A DNA stretch of 64,000 bases from BRHc4a sp049323915 (GCA_049323915.1 JBMOPC010000024.1:57866-121865); one strand, 5' to 3'. Positions 51,099 to 60,396 are shown, numbered from the stretch's first letter. Notes: generated from the sequence alone by a model not told the origin. Translations and numbers: made by a program.

Positions 51099-51590
51099 AT
51101 GGCGTCCGGAAACATGGACCGCCTGCAGAAACTGGAGCGGGAGTGGAAGACCATGATTTTGATTGCGCACGATTTCTTTCATAACTGGCGGCAGGCGGTT
51201 TGCGAAAGATATGGAGAACAGGCCATGGAAGAGCTGACGCTGCGCTTTTGGGAACTGGTGGGCAAAAATACCGCCGCCCAGTATGCCAGGGCGGGAATCG
51301 ACGGAAATGACATGGGGCGGCTGGCCCTGGCGGCGGCCCGAAGCAGTGAGATAATGGGTGAAACCGTGCGGACCGGGCCTGACGGGGAGGCCTGGCTTCT
51401 TTTGCACGACGCCTGCCCGTGGATAGACTCTTTCCGCAAGGCCGGGTTTGGGGGAAAGTGCGGCCCGGGGTGCAACCGCTGGTTTGAGGCCACGGTGGAG
51501 GGGCTGTCACCGGAACTGGCGGTGGACACACTGGCCTGCCTGGCCAATGGGGATAAGCAGTGTGTGCGGAGGTTTTACAGGCGGCGTTGA
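51099..51590 (+). CDS. Uncharacterised cysteine-containing protein
   Basis: 163 soluble residues. The C-terminal half has clustered cysteines: HDACPW near 104-109, GGKCGPGCNRWFEA near 119-132, and ACLANGDKQC near 148-157. The layout (DPWC..., C-x-x-x-C-x-W, final GD..C) recalls L-2-amino-thiazoline-carboxylate-hydrolase-like or related Fe/ligand-binding families found next to redox genes, but I cannot assign it. AAGGGGGTG lies just before ATG 51099; a GTG at 51090 is the alternative. Convergent with the molybdoenzyme operon. Confidence 0.7.
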   Translation: MASGNMDRLQKLEREWKTMILIAHDFFHNWRQAVCERYGEQAMEELTLRFWELVGKNTAAQYARAGIDGNDMGRLALAAARSSEIMGETVRTGPDGEAWLLLHDACPWIDSFRKAGFGGKCGPGCNRWFEATVEGLSPELAVDTLACLANGDKQCVRRFYRRR

Positions 51591-51737
51591 AAAAAAGGGA
51601 CCTGTGGGTACACTATGTCAACGGATTGGGACTGGCCGGGGGTGTTCAGCTCAATCAGGTTATCCCCCAGCTGCACCACCTGGTCAAAGGTCCCCCATTG
51701 CAGGAAGCCCGTGTAACTGCCGCCAAAAGCTAATTTT

Positions 51738-51779
51738 TTGGAATATAAAGAGGCCCATGCCCCGGGGGGGCATGGGCCC
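51738..51779 (-). terminator. Terminator of the molybdoenzyme operon
   Basis: GGCCCATGCCCC and GGGGCATGGGCC arms. On the minus strand the stem is followed by a T-rich TCTTTATATT tract, 33 bases beyond the last stop codon. Confidence 0.75.
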
Positions 51780-51812
51780 GATACTTTATGGATGGAAATT
51801 GAGTGGGCAGGG

Positions 51813-52691
51813 TTAGATTGTCAGCTTGCCGGTCACCGGGGCATATACTCCCACCAGCAGGAGCAGGTAAAAAATGAAGAAGTGCCCGATCAGGTCGGCC
51901 AGGGTTATCAGCCCCACCACCAGAGCTCCGCCCGAAGCGCCCAGGAACAGTGTCAGCACCAGGGTGAGGATGAACCCGATGGCCACCACAAAGCCGTAAA
52001 ACATGGTGGAATACTGTCCCCTGAGCAGCAGCCGGAGCGACTCCCGGGCGGTGGCCGTGGCGTTGGCCAGGCTGGCAAGGTAGATTGCCACCCCTATTAA
52101 ATTTATGATGATCAGTGCGGTTTCCAGGGTTTCAAGGTCTATCAGGGGAGTGATGCCGACCCAGCCTCCATAAACCAGGAAGAAAAACACTGAAGTTCCG
52201 CCCAGCAGGGAATAGAGCAGGAACAGGAAGGGCAGCATGGGCGTATTCCAGAGGGGAATGGCGGGGGAGTCATTCATGATAAAGCCGTCGGTTATGGCCA
52301 CCACCACTCCGCTGATCAGCGCCAGCACCTTGAAAAACTGCCAGGCCGGGCTGCCCTGGGGCATTGCCAGATAAAGCAGGGCGATTAATGTAAAAACACC
52401 CATCACCCAGACAGTCCTGGAAATCCACGAGCTTTGCGGGCGGCTCATGGCCCGCCAGAACCTCTCGGGCCTCCCCAGGTGAATGATCAGGGCGCCGCCC
52501 TTGCCGACGTTTTCGATGACCAGCCCGGCCAGGGCAATCAGCGGGGTGTTCAGCAGCACTGCCAGTATGAACATTCCCGATCCCACTTTGCCGAAAAAGA
52601 AGGCCAGGGCAATCCACTTGGTCCAGACGTTCTGCTTTCTGAATCCCATTACAAATTCTTCGCCCACCATTGGTACCGTTTGACCGGTCAT
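51813..52691 (-). CDS. NrfD/PsrC-like membrane anchor subunit
   Basis: 292 residues with about eight membrane helices, typical of NrfD/PsrC quinone-linked subunits of DMSO-reductase-family enzymes. GFRKQNVWTKWIALAFFFGK near the N-terminus, LIIHLGRPERFWRAM near 68-82 and SLLGGTSVFFFLVYGG near 160-175 fit the family. It would pass electrons between the menaquinone pool and the Fe-S subunit. 11 bases separate it from the Fe-S gene. It ends the operon. Confidence 0.9.
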   Translation of the reverse strand: MTGQTVPMVGEEFVMGFRKQNVWTKWIALAFFFGKVGSGMFILAVLLNTPLIALAGLVIENVGKGGALIIHLGRPERFWRAMSRPQSSWISRTVWVMGVFTLIALLYLAMPQGSPAWQFFKVLALISGVVVAITDGFIMNDSPAIPLWNTPMLPFLFLLYSLLGGTSVFFFLVYGGWVGITPLIDLETLETALIIINLIGVAIYLASLANATATARESLRLLLRGQYSTMFYGFVVAIGFILTLVLTLFLGASGGALVVGLITLADLIGHFFIFYLLLLVGVYAPVTGKLTI

Positions 52692-52702
52692 AGCAAGCCC
52701 TC

Positions 52703-53314
52703 CTATTCAAGATAATATACCGAGGGATCGGTATTGGCCTCGGACATGGGCTGAAATCCGCCGCGCTGCCGGATCAGCCTGCTGACCTTGCTTTCGGGGT
52801 CGTGCAGGTCTCCGAACACCCTTGCCTCGGCCGGGCAGGTGTTGACGCAGGACGGCTCCAGCCCCTGGTCCACCCGGTCACAGCAAAAGGTGCACTTGAC
52901 AACCACGCCCTCCTGGAATTTGCTGTATTTCATCTTTTCAAAGGGGGTCAGGTGGCCCTTGAAGTGACCCTGTCTGAGTTTTCCCTGGGGCAGCAGCTCC
53001 CTGTTTTTATAGGGACAGGCCACCACGCAGGCCTTGCAGCCGATGCATTTATCGTAGTCCACCAGCACCATGCCGTCATCCCGCTTCTGGGTCGCCCCGG
53101 ACGGGCAGACCCTCACGCACGGCGCGTTCAGGCAGTGATTACAGAGGACCGGTATAAACTTCTTTTTCACTATGGGGTACTGCCCGGCCAACTGCTCCAG
53201 CACCTTGGTGAAAAATATGCCCGGAGGCGTTCCGTTTTCCGCTTTGCAGGCCAGGGTGCAGGCGTTGCACCCAACACACCGCTTAAGGTCCACAACCATG
53301 CCAAACCTTGCCAT
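52703..53314 (-). CDS. Four-cluster ferredoxin subunit of the molybdenum oxidoreductase
   Basis: 203 residues, DmsB/PhsB/NrfC type. Cysteine motifs for four [4Fe-4S] clusters are present: CVGCNACTLAC near 14-24, CNHCLNAPCVRVC near 58-70, CIGCKACVVAC near 91-101, and CTFCCDRVDQG near 142 with CVNTCP near 157. It relays electrons between the catalytic and membrane subunits. AAAGGAG-like GGGGTGAAGC precedes ATG 53314, 14 bases after the catalytic gene. Confidence 0.92.
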   Translation of the reverse strand: MARFGMVVDLKRCVGCNACTLACKAENGTPPGIFFTKVLEQLAGQYPIVKKKFIPVLCNHCLNAPCVRVCPSGATQKRDDGMVLVDYDKCIGCKACVVACPYKNRELLPQGKLRQGHFKGHLTPFEKMKYSKFQEGVVVKCTFCCDRVDQGLEPSCVNTCPAEARVFGDLHDPESKVSRLIRQRGGFQPMSEANTDPSVYYLE

Positions 53315-53328
53315 TTCCGCTTCACCCC

Positions 53329-55833
53329 CTATATTTTACTGATCCGGACTTTAACGGCGGTTTCCTGGTGCCCCGAAACAAGGTCGGTGAATTCCAGGCT
53401 TGCCGGCAGCAGCCGGTTGAAGTTGACATTCATTTTTCTCTCCACCGGGTGCATGGTCCAGCGGGCGATGGCGTTTGATATGCCGATCACCCGGGGATGG
53501 ATCTCCTCTATGACCCTGGCCAGCCCTTCCACTTTGCCGAAGGGAGATTCGATGCTGATGCGGTCACCGGTATTGATGCCCTTTTCCCGGGCCGTCCCGG
53601 TGTTGATCAGAACACCCTTGTGGATGGGTATATTGCTTACCAGCTCGTGTATCCAGGGAATGGTGGTGTTTTCATGGTGATTGAGGACGGCCTCGGCCTT
53701 GAAATTTATGGCGTACAGGTCGTATTCCGCCGGTATCCGGTGCAGCGGGTGGTCATCGTTCCAGACCGGAATGGGAAGGTAGGAGGAGGTGTCCCACTGC
53801 CTGCCCGCCGACCGGAATTGCTCTTCAAGTTCTCCGGCCACCTGCAGGAAGTATTCATGATAGAGCGAGATGCGCATGCCGTCCCAGGGCATATACATCT
53901 CCCCGGGCTTCTGACGGCGCACGGCGTTGCTGTTTTGCCTGAACCACTCCAGCCCCATTTCCGGGCCGTAAATGCTTTTGGCCATCCGGTCAAGGCACTC
54001 CAGGGCGGTGTGTTTGCGCCCGGGCTCCAGGTAATACTCCGGCTTTAAAAACATTGTAAAATTAAGCAGTCCGTTGAATTCATTGAGGCAGCCGCAGCCA
54101 TCGGAAATATCGGTCAAAATGTCGTGGGCGTCCCTGGTGTCGTACATAGGCTCAACCACCGGCTGCCGCAGGGTGTGCCCGGTGATCACCGGCGGCTCGC
54201 AGAGTGTCATCATGTATGATTCCAGATAACTGTGGTCGGGTAAAATGATATCGGCCCACTCGGTGGACTCATTGGGCAAAATGTCGATGGCCACTATAAA
54301 GTCCAGCATTCTGAACACTTCCAGCACCTTGTCGTAGCCGTTGATGTTCTTCAGCGGGTTGGCATGGTAGATGAGCGCCGCCTCGGGCTTGAAGTCATAC
54401 CCCCACTCCTCCGGGTGCAGTATGTTGTGCGCCACCAGGTGCGCCGGGTCCAGACCTATGGGGAAGAACTCCATCATCTGCAGTGTCTGGGGCGGATAGC
54501 TGAAGGGCGCCGGCGGGTGCAGGATATGGGGCTGGGGCTTCATCATTCCGTCGGGGCCGGGCTCAATGAGCAGCAGCCGGTGGTCCAGCCCCACGCCCAA
54601 GTGCCCCCCCGGTACATCTATGTTGCCCACCAGCATGTTCATCAGCTTGATGGCCGAGTGGTCATGGGTTCCCTGGCAGTGGCCGATGGCTCCACGGTAG
54701 AAATTTATCGCCGCCGGCCGGTACGGGTACTGTTTTCCCCCGATCATTACCGTGCTGCCGATGCGGGCGGCCTCCACGAATTCCACGGCTATGCGCCGCA
54801 TGGTCTCGGCCGGCACGTCGCAAATCCGGGACATCCTCTCCGGGGTGTGGTCCTTCAGGGTGTCCTTGATCAGCTGGAAAGCCGGCCTGACCTCGGTGCC
54901 GTCCACCACATAACGGCCTTCCAGCGTGAAGCCCCTGACGGTGGGGTCGTCATAAGTCTTGGCCATGTTGTCCCCGTCGTCCCAGACCATGGGTTTTTGG
55001 GTTTCCCGGTGCCGGAACAGGCGGCCGTCGGGGGCGATCAGGTAGGGCCCGTTGGTGTGCTTTTTAATGAACTGGGCGTCGTAGCGGTTGAGCTCGTGCA
55101 GCATGACGTAGACCATGCCCAGAATGAATGCGCGGTCGGTGCCCGGCAGTATCGGTATCCACTCGTCGGCCTTGGCGCAGTAGGATGCCATTCGGGGGTC
55201 CACGGCCACCAGCTTCATGCCGCGGTCCACCCGGGCGTCGGCCATTCGTTTGATGGATCCGGCGACGTGCAGGTGGGAGGAAAAGCCGTCGCCGCCCCCT
55301 ATCTGTATCCAGTAATTGCAGTGTTCGTAGTCGTTAACCGAGGCGAAGGCGCCGTCGATGATGCCGTTGATGGGGTGGTAGGCCGCCCCGCAGAACTGGC
55401 CGGTGGTGGTAAAGTAGTGGCCGGTGCCGAAGGCCGCCCCCCATCCCCAGAGGTGAATGCGCTGGAAGTCGTTTATGGCCACCAGCAGTTTGCGCGGGTC
55501 CTCCTGGCGGATTTTTTTCAGCCGCCTGCCCACAATGTCCAGGGCCTCGTCCCATGAAACCGGCTCCCAGCCGGGGTCCACACCGGGGCCGCGGTTGGGG
55601 TTGGTCCTCCGGACCGGCGTCTTGATCCGGTTGGGATCGTAATGGCGCATGATTCCCGAGTGGCCCTTGGGGCATAACTTGCCCATATTATTGATATTGT
55701 CCGGGTCGCCCTCTATTTTTACAATCACTCTGTCCCGGATATTAACCCTTATGCCGCATCCGTGCAGGCACATTTTGCAGGCGGATCTGACCCACCTGTC
55801 TTTGTCCGCCGGGGAAGTAGCTGCCTGTGCCAT
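53329..55833 (-). CDS. Molybdopterin oxidoreductase, DMSO-reductase family, catalytic subunit
   Basis: 834 residues. N-terminal [4Fe-4S] motif at Cys19, Cys22, Cys26 and Cys54 (CKMCLHGCG, LCPKGHSG). A candidate Mo/W-ligating cysteine is Cys148 in TTTGQFCGAAYHP. The bis-MGD binding domains extend to a C-terminal molydop_binding domain (about 700-825, INTGTAREKGINTGDRISI). No twin-arginine signal is visible, so unlike many respiratory relatives it should face the cytoplasm. The substrate cannot be assigned; the sequence is unlike formate dehydrogenase or acetylene hydratase. Operon order hydantoinase, this gene, Fe-S, NrfD. AGGAGG lies before ATG 55833. Confidence 0.9.
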   Translation of the reverse strand: MAQAATSPADKDRWVRSACKMCLHGCGIRVNIRDRVIVKIEGDPDNINNMGKLCPKGHSGIMRHYDPNRIKTPVRRTNPNRGPGVDPGWEPVSWDEALDIVGRRLKKIRQEDPRKLLVAINDFQRIHLWGWGAAFGTGHYFTTTGQFCGAAYHPINGIIDGAFASVNDYEHCNYWIQIGGGDGFSSHLHVAGSIKRMADARVDRGMKLVAVDPRMASYCAKADEWIPILPGTDRAFILGMVYVMLHELNRYDAQFIKKHTNGPYLIAPDGRLFRHRETQKPMVWDDGDNMAKTYDDPTVRGFTLEGRYVVDGTEVRPAFQLIKDTLKDHTPERMSRICDVPAETMRRIAVEFVEAARIGSTVMIGGKQYPYRPAAINFYRGAIGHCQGTHDHSAIKLMNMLVGNIDVPGGHLGVGLDHRLLLIEPGPDGMMKPQPHILHPPAPFSYPPQTLQMMEFFPIGLDPAHLVAHNILHPEEWGYDFKPEAALIYHANPLKNINGYDKVLEVFRMLDFIVAIDILPNESTEWADIILPDHSYLESYMMTLCEPPVITGHTLRQPVVEPMYDTRDAHDILTDISDGCGCLNEFNGLLNFTMFLKPEYYLEPGRKHTALECLDRMAKSIYGPEMGLEWFRQNSNAVRRQKPGEMYMPWDGMRISLYHEYFLQVAGELEEQFRSAGRQWDTSSYLPIPVWNDDHPLHRIPAEYDLYAINFKAEAVLNHHENTTIPWIHELVSNIPIHKGVLINTGTAREKGINTGDRISIESPFGKVEGLARVIEEIHPRVIGISNAIARWTMHPVERKMNVNFNRLLPASLEFTDLVSGHQETAVKVRISKI

Positions 55834-55889
55834 GCGGTATTCCTCCTTAAAATTAATTAGTCTGATAATTATGAAAGTTAAATTTTTTA

Positions 55890-57233
55890 TTATACCTGGC
55901 GGCGCAGGTATCTCCCCGGCGCATGGCCCACCATCCGGCCGTCTTTTACCACCAACCGGCCCGACTTAACGGTCATTACAGGCCAACCCTTCAGTTCTTC
56001 TCCGTCATACAGAGAGAAATCGCAGTACGACCCCAGGTTTTTATGGTCCACCCGCACTGTCTTTTCCAGGTCCACCACCACCAGATCGGCGTCGCTGCCG
56101 GGGGCGATCACCCCTTTTTGCGGGTACAGGCCGAATATCTCAGCAGGCTTTTTACTCATAATTTCGGCCACCTTAAGCAGGCTGACGCCTCTTTTGTTCA
56201 CTCCATGGTGCAATACCACCGGCAGGTGGGTGCCAAGGGCGGGATAGCCGGGCATAGCCCCCCACATGCCTTTCTCTGCCTGTTTTACGGCAAGGGTTTG
56301 GCTGACGTTGTCGGTGCCGATGGTGTCCACCACGTTGTCCTTCACTCCCTGCCACAGGGCCTCCACACTGGTCCCCTCCCTGAAGGGCGGCACCATTTTG
56401 GCCAACAGCCCCTTGGCGCTGAACTTGGTGATGGAGAGGTACGGTGAGGTGGTTTCCACGAATATTTTGGGATTGGCCGGCTTTATGGCGGACAGGGCGC
56501 GGATGCTTTCTCCGGTGGAAATATGCACAAAATACAAACGGTTTCCCGCCAGCCCGGCAAAGTACGAGGCCCGGCGGACAGCCTCTTCCTCGGAATAATT
56601 GGGCTGGGTGTCCGACCAGTCGGCCAGGGTTCCGTCCGCCAGCCTGCCCTGCACCTCGGACCTGGTGGTGGCGTTGATCTGCGGGTTCTCGGCGTGGACG
56701 CAGATGATTACTCCGTCCCCTATTGCCGCAGCCGTTTCAAAGGTTCTTAGCAAAAAGCCGTCGTCAACGTCGGGGATCAGCCCCGGAATACCGGACATGT
56801 ACATCTTGAAAGAGGTAATGCCGTACTCTTCAATCAGGCGGGGAATTTGCTCTTTTTGAGCCGGTGTCATTATTCCCAGGTGGAAAAAGAGGTCTGTGTT
56901 TATTTTCCCCTCAGCCATGGCGATGGTGTCTGAAAATTCCGGGTGGTAGGGATTGGGCCCGCCCATGAAGCACCCCACCGTGGTTACGCCGCCCATCAGT
57001 CCTGAACGGGTCTCGGTCTCCATTTCCAGGGCCAGATCCCCGAAGATCCCCAGGTGGATGTGAGGATCGATGATTCCTGGAAGTATGTATTTGCCGGATG
57101 CGTCAATCTCTTCGCGGCCTGTGAGGCCGCCGCCCAGGGCGCTTATCTTGTCGCCCTCAATGGCTATGTCCGCTTCAACTATGCCTGTTCCCGGGATTAC
57201 CACCTTGCCGTCCCTGATTACCAGATCCGCCAT
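55890..57233 (-). CDS. Dihydropyrimidinase/hydantoinase-type cyclic amidohydrolase
   Basis: 447 residues. Metal site motifs: DPHIHLG near 56-62, the carboxylated-lysine region ITSFKMYMSG near 147-156, VHAENPQIN near 180-188, and VHISTGES near 237-244. AGSDADLVVVDLEKT near the C-terminus is typical. Such enzymes open hydantoins, dihydropyrimidines or allantoin; the exact ring is unknown. First gene of the leftward unit, behind a -24/-12 promoter; 56 bases separate it from the molybdoenzyme gene. GGAGGTAGATG precedes ATG 57233. Confidence 0.88.
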   Translation of the reverse strand: MADLVIRDGKVVIPGTGIVEADIAIEGDKISALGGGLTGREEIDASGKYILPGIIDPHIHLGIFGDLALEMETETRSGLMGGVTTVGCFMGGPNPYHPEFSDTIAMAEGKINTDLFFHLGIMTPAQKEQIPRLIEEYGITSFKMYMSGIPGLIPDVDDGFLLRTFETAAAIGDGVIICVHAENPQINATTRSEVQGRLADGTLADWSDTQPNYSEEEAVRRASYFAGLAGNRLYFVHISTGESIRALSAIKPANPKIFVETTSPYLSITKFSAKGLLAKMVPPFREGTSVEALWQGVKDNVVDTIGTDNVSQTLAVKQAEKGMWGAMPGYPALGTHLPVVLHHGVNKRGVSLLKVAEIMSKKPAEIFGLYPQKGVIAPGSDADLVVVDLEKTVRVDHKNLGSYCDFSLYDGEELKGWPVMTVKSGRLVVKDGRMVGHAPGRYLRRQV

Positions 57234-57301
57234 GATACATCATCTACCTCCTTGAAATGGTCTTAGTATGTGCTGTAATAGCCGTGTCCATAGAGTCTAC
57301 A

Positions 57302-57317
57302 TGCAAGTCCTGTTCCG
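57302..57317 (-). promoter_or_regulatory. Sigma-54 (-24/-12) promoter of the hydantoinase operon
   Basis: Minus-strand CGGAACAGGACTTGCA: GG and GC ten bases apart, 14 of 16 matches to TGGCACRNNNNTTGCW. Transcription would start about 12 bases on, leaving a leader of about 60 bases. The region 57318-57520 to the activator stop codon has no gene. Confidence 0.75.
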
Positions 57318-57520
57318 CTTTGGCGAAAGGAAATAGAGTGGGCGGCCGAAAAGCTGATTAATGAAGTAATCAGTCCCTTTTACAGGGCCAGTGGAAAGAA
57401 TAAATAAAACTGCCAGTCCCTGACTGTCAAGGCTGGTACAGATTTTTACCGGCGCAAAGAATCTGTGAGCTCAAAAGACCTGTTTTTGCCGGGTGCCGCG
57501 GTACTGATTTGTACCGGCTC

Positions 57521-59227
57521 TCATAACTTGTATTTCTGGGCTTTTCGAATAACTGTGGGGTGGGAGACGCCGAGAATTTTGGCCGCCTTCCTGGTGCTGC
57601 CGAACAGCTGAAGGGCTTTTGCGATAAGCTTTTTTTCCAGAATTTCGGAAGCCGCCCTGAGGGGAATGGGGTTTTTAAGGTCGATGTTGAACCCCGAGAT
57701 TTCAACGCACTCGTTGTTGAAGGGCAGGTGGTGAAGCCCTATTATTTCGTCGTCATTGATAATCACCAGACGCTCGATGAGGTTTTCCATTTCCCGCACA
57801 TTGCCGGGCCAGTTATGTAGTTCAAAGGCCAGCAGCACTTCCGGCTCGAACCGCTTGTTGGTTTTGTACTTGGCGTTGAATTTCTCCAGAAAATGAATGG
57901 CCAGGGGGATTATATCATCGGCGCGGTCCCTTAGGGGCGGTACACTGATGGGGACCACGTTGAGGCGGTAGAAAAGGTCGGCCCGGAAATGGCCCGACTT
58001 TACCATTTCCTCAAGGTTGCGGTTGGTGGCCGAGATTATGCGCACGTCAAATTTAATGGGGGTGGTGCCGCCAATCCTGAAAATCTGGCGGTCCTGGATT
58101 GCCCGCAGCAGCTTGACCTGCAGGTTTAAAGGCATTTCACCAATTTCATCCAGGAGCAGCGTGCCTCCGTTGCAGAGCTCGAAATAGCCCATTTTTCCCC
58201 CGCTCCTGGCTCCGGTGAAGGCGCCGCCCTCATATCCGAAAAGCTCCGATTCCAGAAGGGTTTCCGGAATGGCCCCGCAGTTTATCTGGAAAAATGATTT
58301 TTGAGCCCGGGGGCTGGCCTTGTGAATGATTTTGACGATGATTTCCTTGCCCACCCCCGATTCCCCGGTGATCAGCAAGTTGGAGTCCACCTTGGCCACC
58401 TTCAGGGCCAGCTCGAATATCTGCTGCATGGCCCGGCTTTTGTGGACCAGCTCTCCGTGCAGCAACTGCCTGGCCCTCAACTCCTTCAGCTCCAGCTTAT
58501 CCCTGTTTTGCTCGTTTTCGTCCAATTCTTTCAATATGTTTAATTCATTGATATCACGGATATTGCACACCACCCGGTATACATTGCCCTTTGCGTCAAA
58601 AACAGGGCTGCCGGTTATGAGGATCTCCTTGCCGGTCTTGATTCTCTGCACAATGGTCACCGGCTTTTTTTGTTCAAGCACCATTAAGGAAACCGCCCTG
58701 GATACCGATTTCTCCTCCTGCAAATCTCTTACGTTTCTGCCCACGTTATTGTCTTTTTTGGAAAGGCCGGTGATCCGTTCATAGCTGGTGTTTACCTTCA
58801 GCAGCGTTCCATTGCTGTCGATTATGCCTATCCCGTCATAAAAGGACTCCATAATGTCTTCCAGCTCTTTATTCTGGGCCTTGAGCGCGCTATTTTCGGC
58901 AATTGCCGACTCCAGCCCCGATACGTCATGAAAAAGGGCGGCCGCGCCGCTTAATATGCCCCCTTTAAAAACCGGAACAAAGCCCGCGTTTACCGTGGCA
59001 TTGTTTATTTTTTTCTTTTTCCTGCCTTTTGGCCGGCCGGTCTTTAAGACCTCGATTATATCCGGGGCAATTTCCGGGAGGGCCGCATCCACCCTCTGGT
59101 GCAGTATTCTTTTGGCCTGTTTTCCGGTAATGATCTCGGCCTGCCTATTGTAAAAAACGATATTCCCGCCGGCATCGGTGATCACGACGGCATCGGTCAA
59201 TTCGCTGAGGAAATCAATATCCATCAT
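57521..59227 (-). CDS. Sigma-54-dependent activator with two PAS domains
   Basis: 568 residues. PAS1 about 5-105 (DAVVITDAGGNIVFYNRQAE), PAS2 about 120-235 (DGIGIIDSNGTLLKVNTSYE), AAA+ central domain about 262-495 with Walker A GESGVGKE, the sigma-54-contact loop GAFTGA (in GYEGGAFTGARSGG) and Walker B GTLLLDEIGEMP, and a C-terminal Fis HTH (about 525-568, STRKAAKILGVSHPTVIRKA). It senses a small molecule or redox state through PAS and opens sigma-54 promoters. Two such promoters flank it, one per neighbouring operon. ATG 59227 follows GGAGG. Confidence 0.95.
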   Translation of the reverse strand: MMDIDFLSELTDAVVITDAGGNIVFYNRQAEIITGKQAKRILHQRVDAALPEIAPDIIEVLKTGRPKGRKKKKINNATVNAGFVPVFKGGILSGAAALFHDVSGLESAIAENSALKAQNKELEDIMESFYDGIGIIDSNGTLLKVNTSYERITGLSKKDNNVGRNVRDLQEEKSVSRAVSLMVLEQKKPVTIVQRIKTGKEILITGSPVFDAKGNVYRVVCNIRDINELNILKELDENEQNRDKLELKELRARQLLHGELVHKSRAMQQIFELALKVAKVDSNLLITGESGVGKEIIVKIIHKASPRAQKSFFQINCGAIPETLLESELFGYEGGAFTGARSGGKMGYFELCNGGTLLLDEIGEMPLNLQVKLLRAIQDRQIFRIGGTTPIKFDVRIISATNRNLEEMVKSGHFRADLFYRLNVVPISVPPLRDRADDIIPLAIHFLEKFNAKYKTNKRFEPEVLLAFELHNWPGNVREMENLIERLVIINDDEIIGLHHLPFNNECVEISGFNIDLKNPIPLRAASEILEKKLIAKALQLFGSTRKAAKILGVSHPTVIRKAQKYKL

Positions 59228-59502
59228 ATCATTTCCTCCAATAAGAAAAATTCTTTGGTCAAGGTAGATCAATTAATGTCAAATTTGCGAGAAATTTCTG
59301 ATAATGAAGATTAAGCATTTATAAGGTTATTAGTTTCTATGTCAAGAGGGATATTCCTTTATTCCATGGCCTTTCAAACTTCATGGGTGGAAATATTTTC
59401 AGATAAATTTCGCCCGGGCTCAAATCACTCCCCCCTCACGTGCATGTAGCAATGGGGTCGCCAATAGGCTACAGGACCGCCCTAGTTGTAGGCTTCCAAA
59501 TT

Positions 59503-59535
59503 ATTCTGGCTTCTGGCTCCTGGATTCTGGATTCC
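59503..59535 (+). repeat. CAGGAG-family repeat (reverse orientation)
   Basis: ATTCTGGCTTCTGGCTCCTG and GATTCTGGATTCCAG, reverse complement of the GAATCCAG..CAGGAGCCAG pattern seen at 13751, 17462 and 19139. Followed by the hairpin CGCCCGAAGGGCG. The rest of 59228-59771 holds no gene. Confidence 0.55.
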
Positions 59536-59771
59536 AGTCGCCCGAAGGGCGAATTTGTACTGATCCAGGCGGTACATTTTCTTACCGGCAGGAAGTGGTT
59601 TCCGCTATGGCCCGGAGGAAGTTCAGTCCTCCATGGCAATTGCAAAATCCCGTCCGGGGAGGCCGGGAATGGTAAATATTTATACCACCCCGGGCCGTAA
59701 TCCCGGGCGGGGAACTGAAAATCCGGCGGTTTGCGGCGGATAAAATCCGTTATTAAACCATTGACCGCCAG

Positions 59772-59787
59772 TGGAACGGAGTTTGCT
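59772..59787 (+). promoter_or_regulatory. Sigma-54 (-24/-12) promoter of the 2-oxoacid oxidoreductase operon
   Basis: TGGAACGGAGTTTGCT matches TGGCACRNNNNTTGCW at 15 of 16 positions, with GG and GC exactly ten bases apart. The first gene starts 69 bases downstream. The same GGAAC variant occurs in the promoter at 57302-57317. Confidence 0.85.
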
Positions 59788-59855
59788 ATTTTGCCTGTGC
59801 AGTCAGGCGAAGCCCGCGTTAATTGCTTTTAAGCAACAGGCAGGAGGTGTGCTTA

Positions 59856-60395
59856 TTGCTGCAGTTCAAGATTCAGGGACGGGGCGGCCAGGGGGCGTTA
59901 ATGGCCGCCGAGTTAATAGCCGAGGCCTTCTTCAGGGAAGGGAAATACATACAGGCCTACGCCACGTACGGGGGCGCCAGACGGGGCACCCCCGTCAGTT
60001 CTTTTGTCCGGGTGGACGACAAGCCAATCCGGCTGCGCTGCGATATTGATACCCCGGACGTAATAGTCTGCTTTGATCCCAGCCTGCTGAGCGGCGCTCT
60101 GCTGCAGGGGGCCGGGGAGGAGACGCTGGTGCTGATTAATTCCGCCAATTCACCTGAACATTTTGCCTATCTGGGAAATTTTAAAATCTTCACCGTGGAT
60201 GCCATTGCCATCGCATACGCCAACAGCCTTGGCCGGATTGTGAACACCACACTGGTGGGCGCCTTTTGCGGGCTGGTGAAAAAACCCGGCCCGGAAATAC
60301 TGGCCGGGGTGATCGGGGAAAAGAGCCCGGCCAGGGCCGGGCAAAACGTCAGTGCCTTTTGGGAGGGTTATGGCGCAGTGGGAGGGATGAAATGA
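59856..60395 (+). CDS. 2-oxoacid:ferredoxin oxidoreductase, gamma subunit
   Basis: About 179 residues, POR_gamma fold: GRGGQGALMAAELIAEAFF near 8-26, ATYGGARRGTPVSSFVR near 35-51, and VDAIAIAYANSLG. Together with alpha and beta it binds the 2-oxoacid:ferredoxin oxidoreductase complex, oxidatively decarboxylating pyruvate, 2-oxoisovalerate or an aryl pyruvate to an acyl-CoA. TTG 59856 is chosen because AGGAGGTG is 6 bases before it; the earlier ATG at 59823 lies upstream of the ribosome site. First gene behind the sigma-54 promoter. Confidence 0.88.
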   Translation: MLQFKIQGRGGQGALMAAELIAEAFFREGKYIQAYATYGGARRGTPVSSFVRVDDKPIRLRCDIDTPDVIVCFDPSLLSGALLQGAGEETLVLINSANSPEHFAYLGNFKIFTVDAIAIAYANSLGRIVNTTLVGAFCGLVKKPGPEILAGVIGEKSPARAGQNVSAFWEGYGAVGGMK

Positions 60396-60396
60396 A

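Noticed and set aside
50912..51184. 90-residue ORF with a hydrophobic N-terminus before the 51099 gene
   Set aside because: Overlaps the better-supported 51099 gene, has no ribosome site and covers an operator-like palindrome.
51575..51735. Minus-strand open frame with protein-like sequence (GGSYTGFLQWGTFDQVVQ)
   Set aside because: No start codon, overlaps the 51099 gene 3' end and the operon terminator side; may be a relic of a lost gene but cannot be supported.
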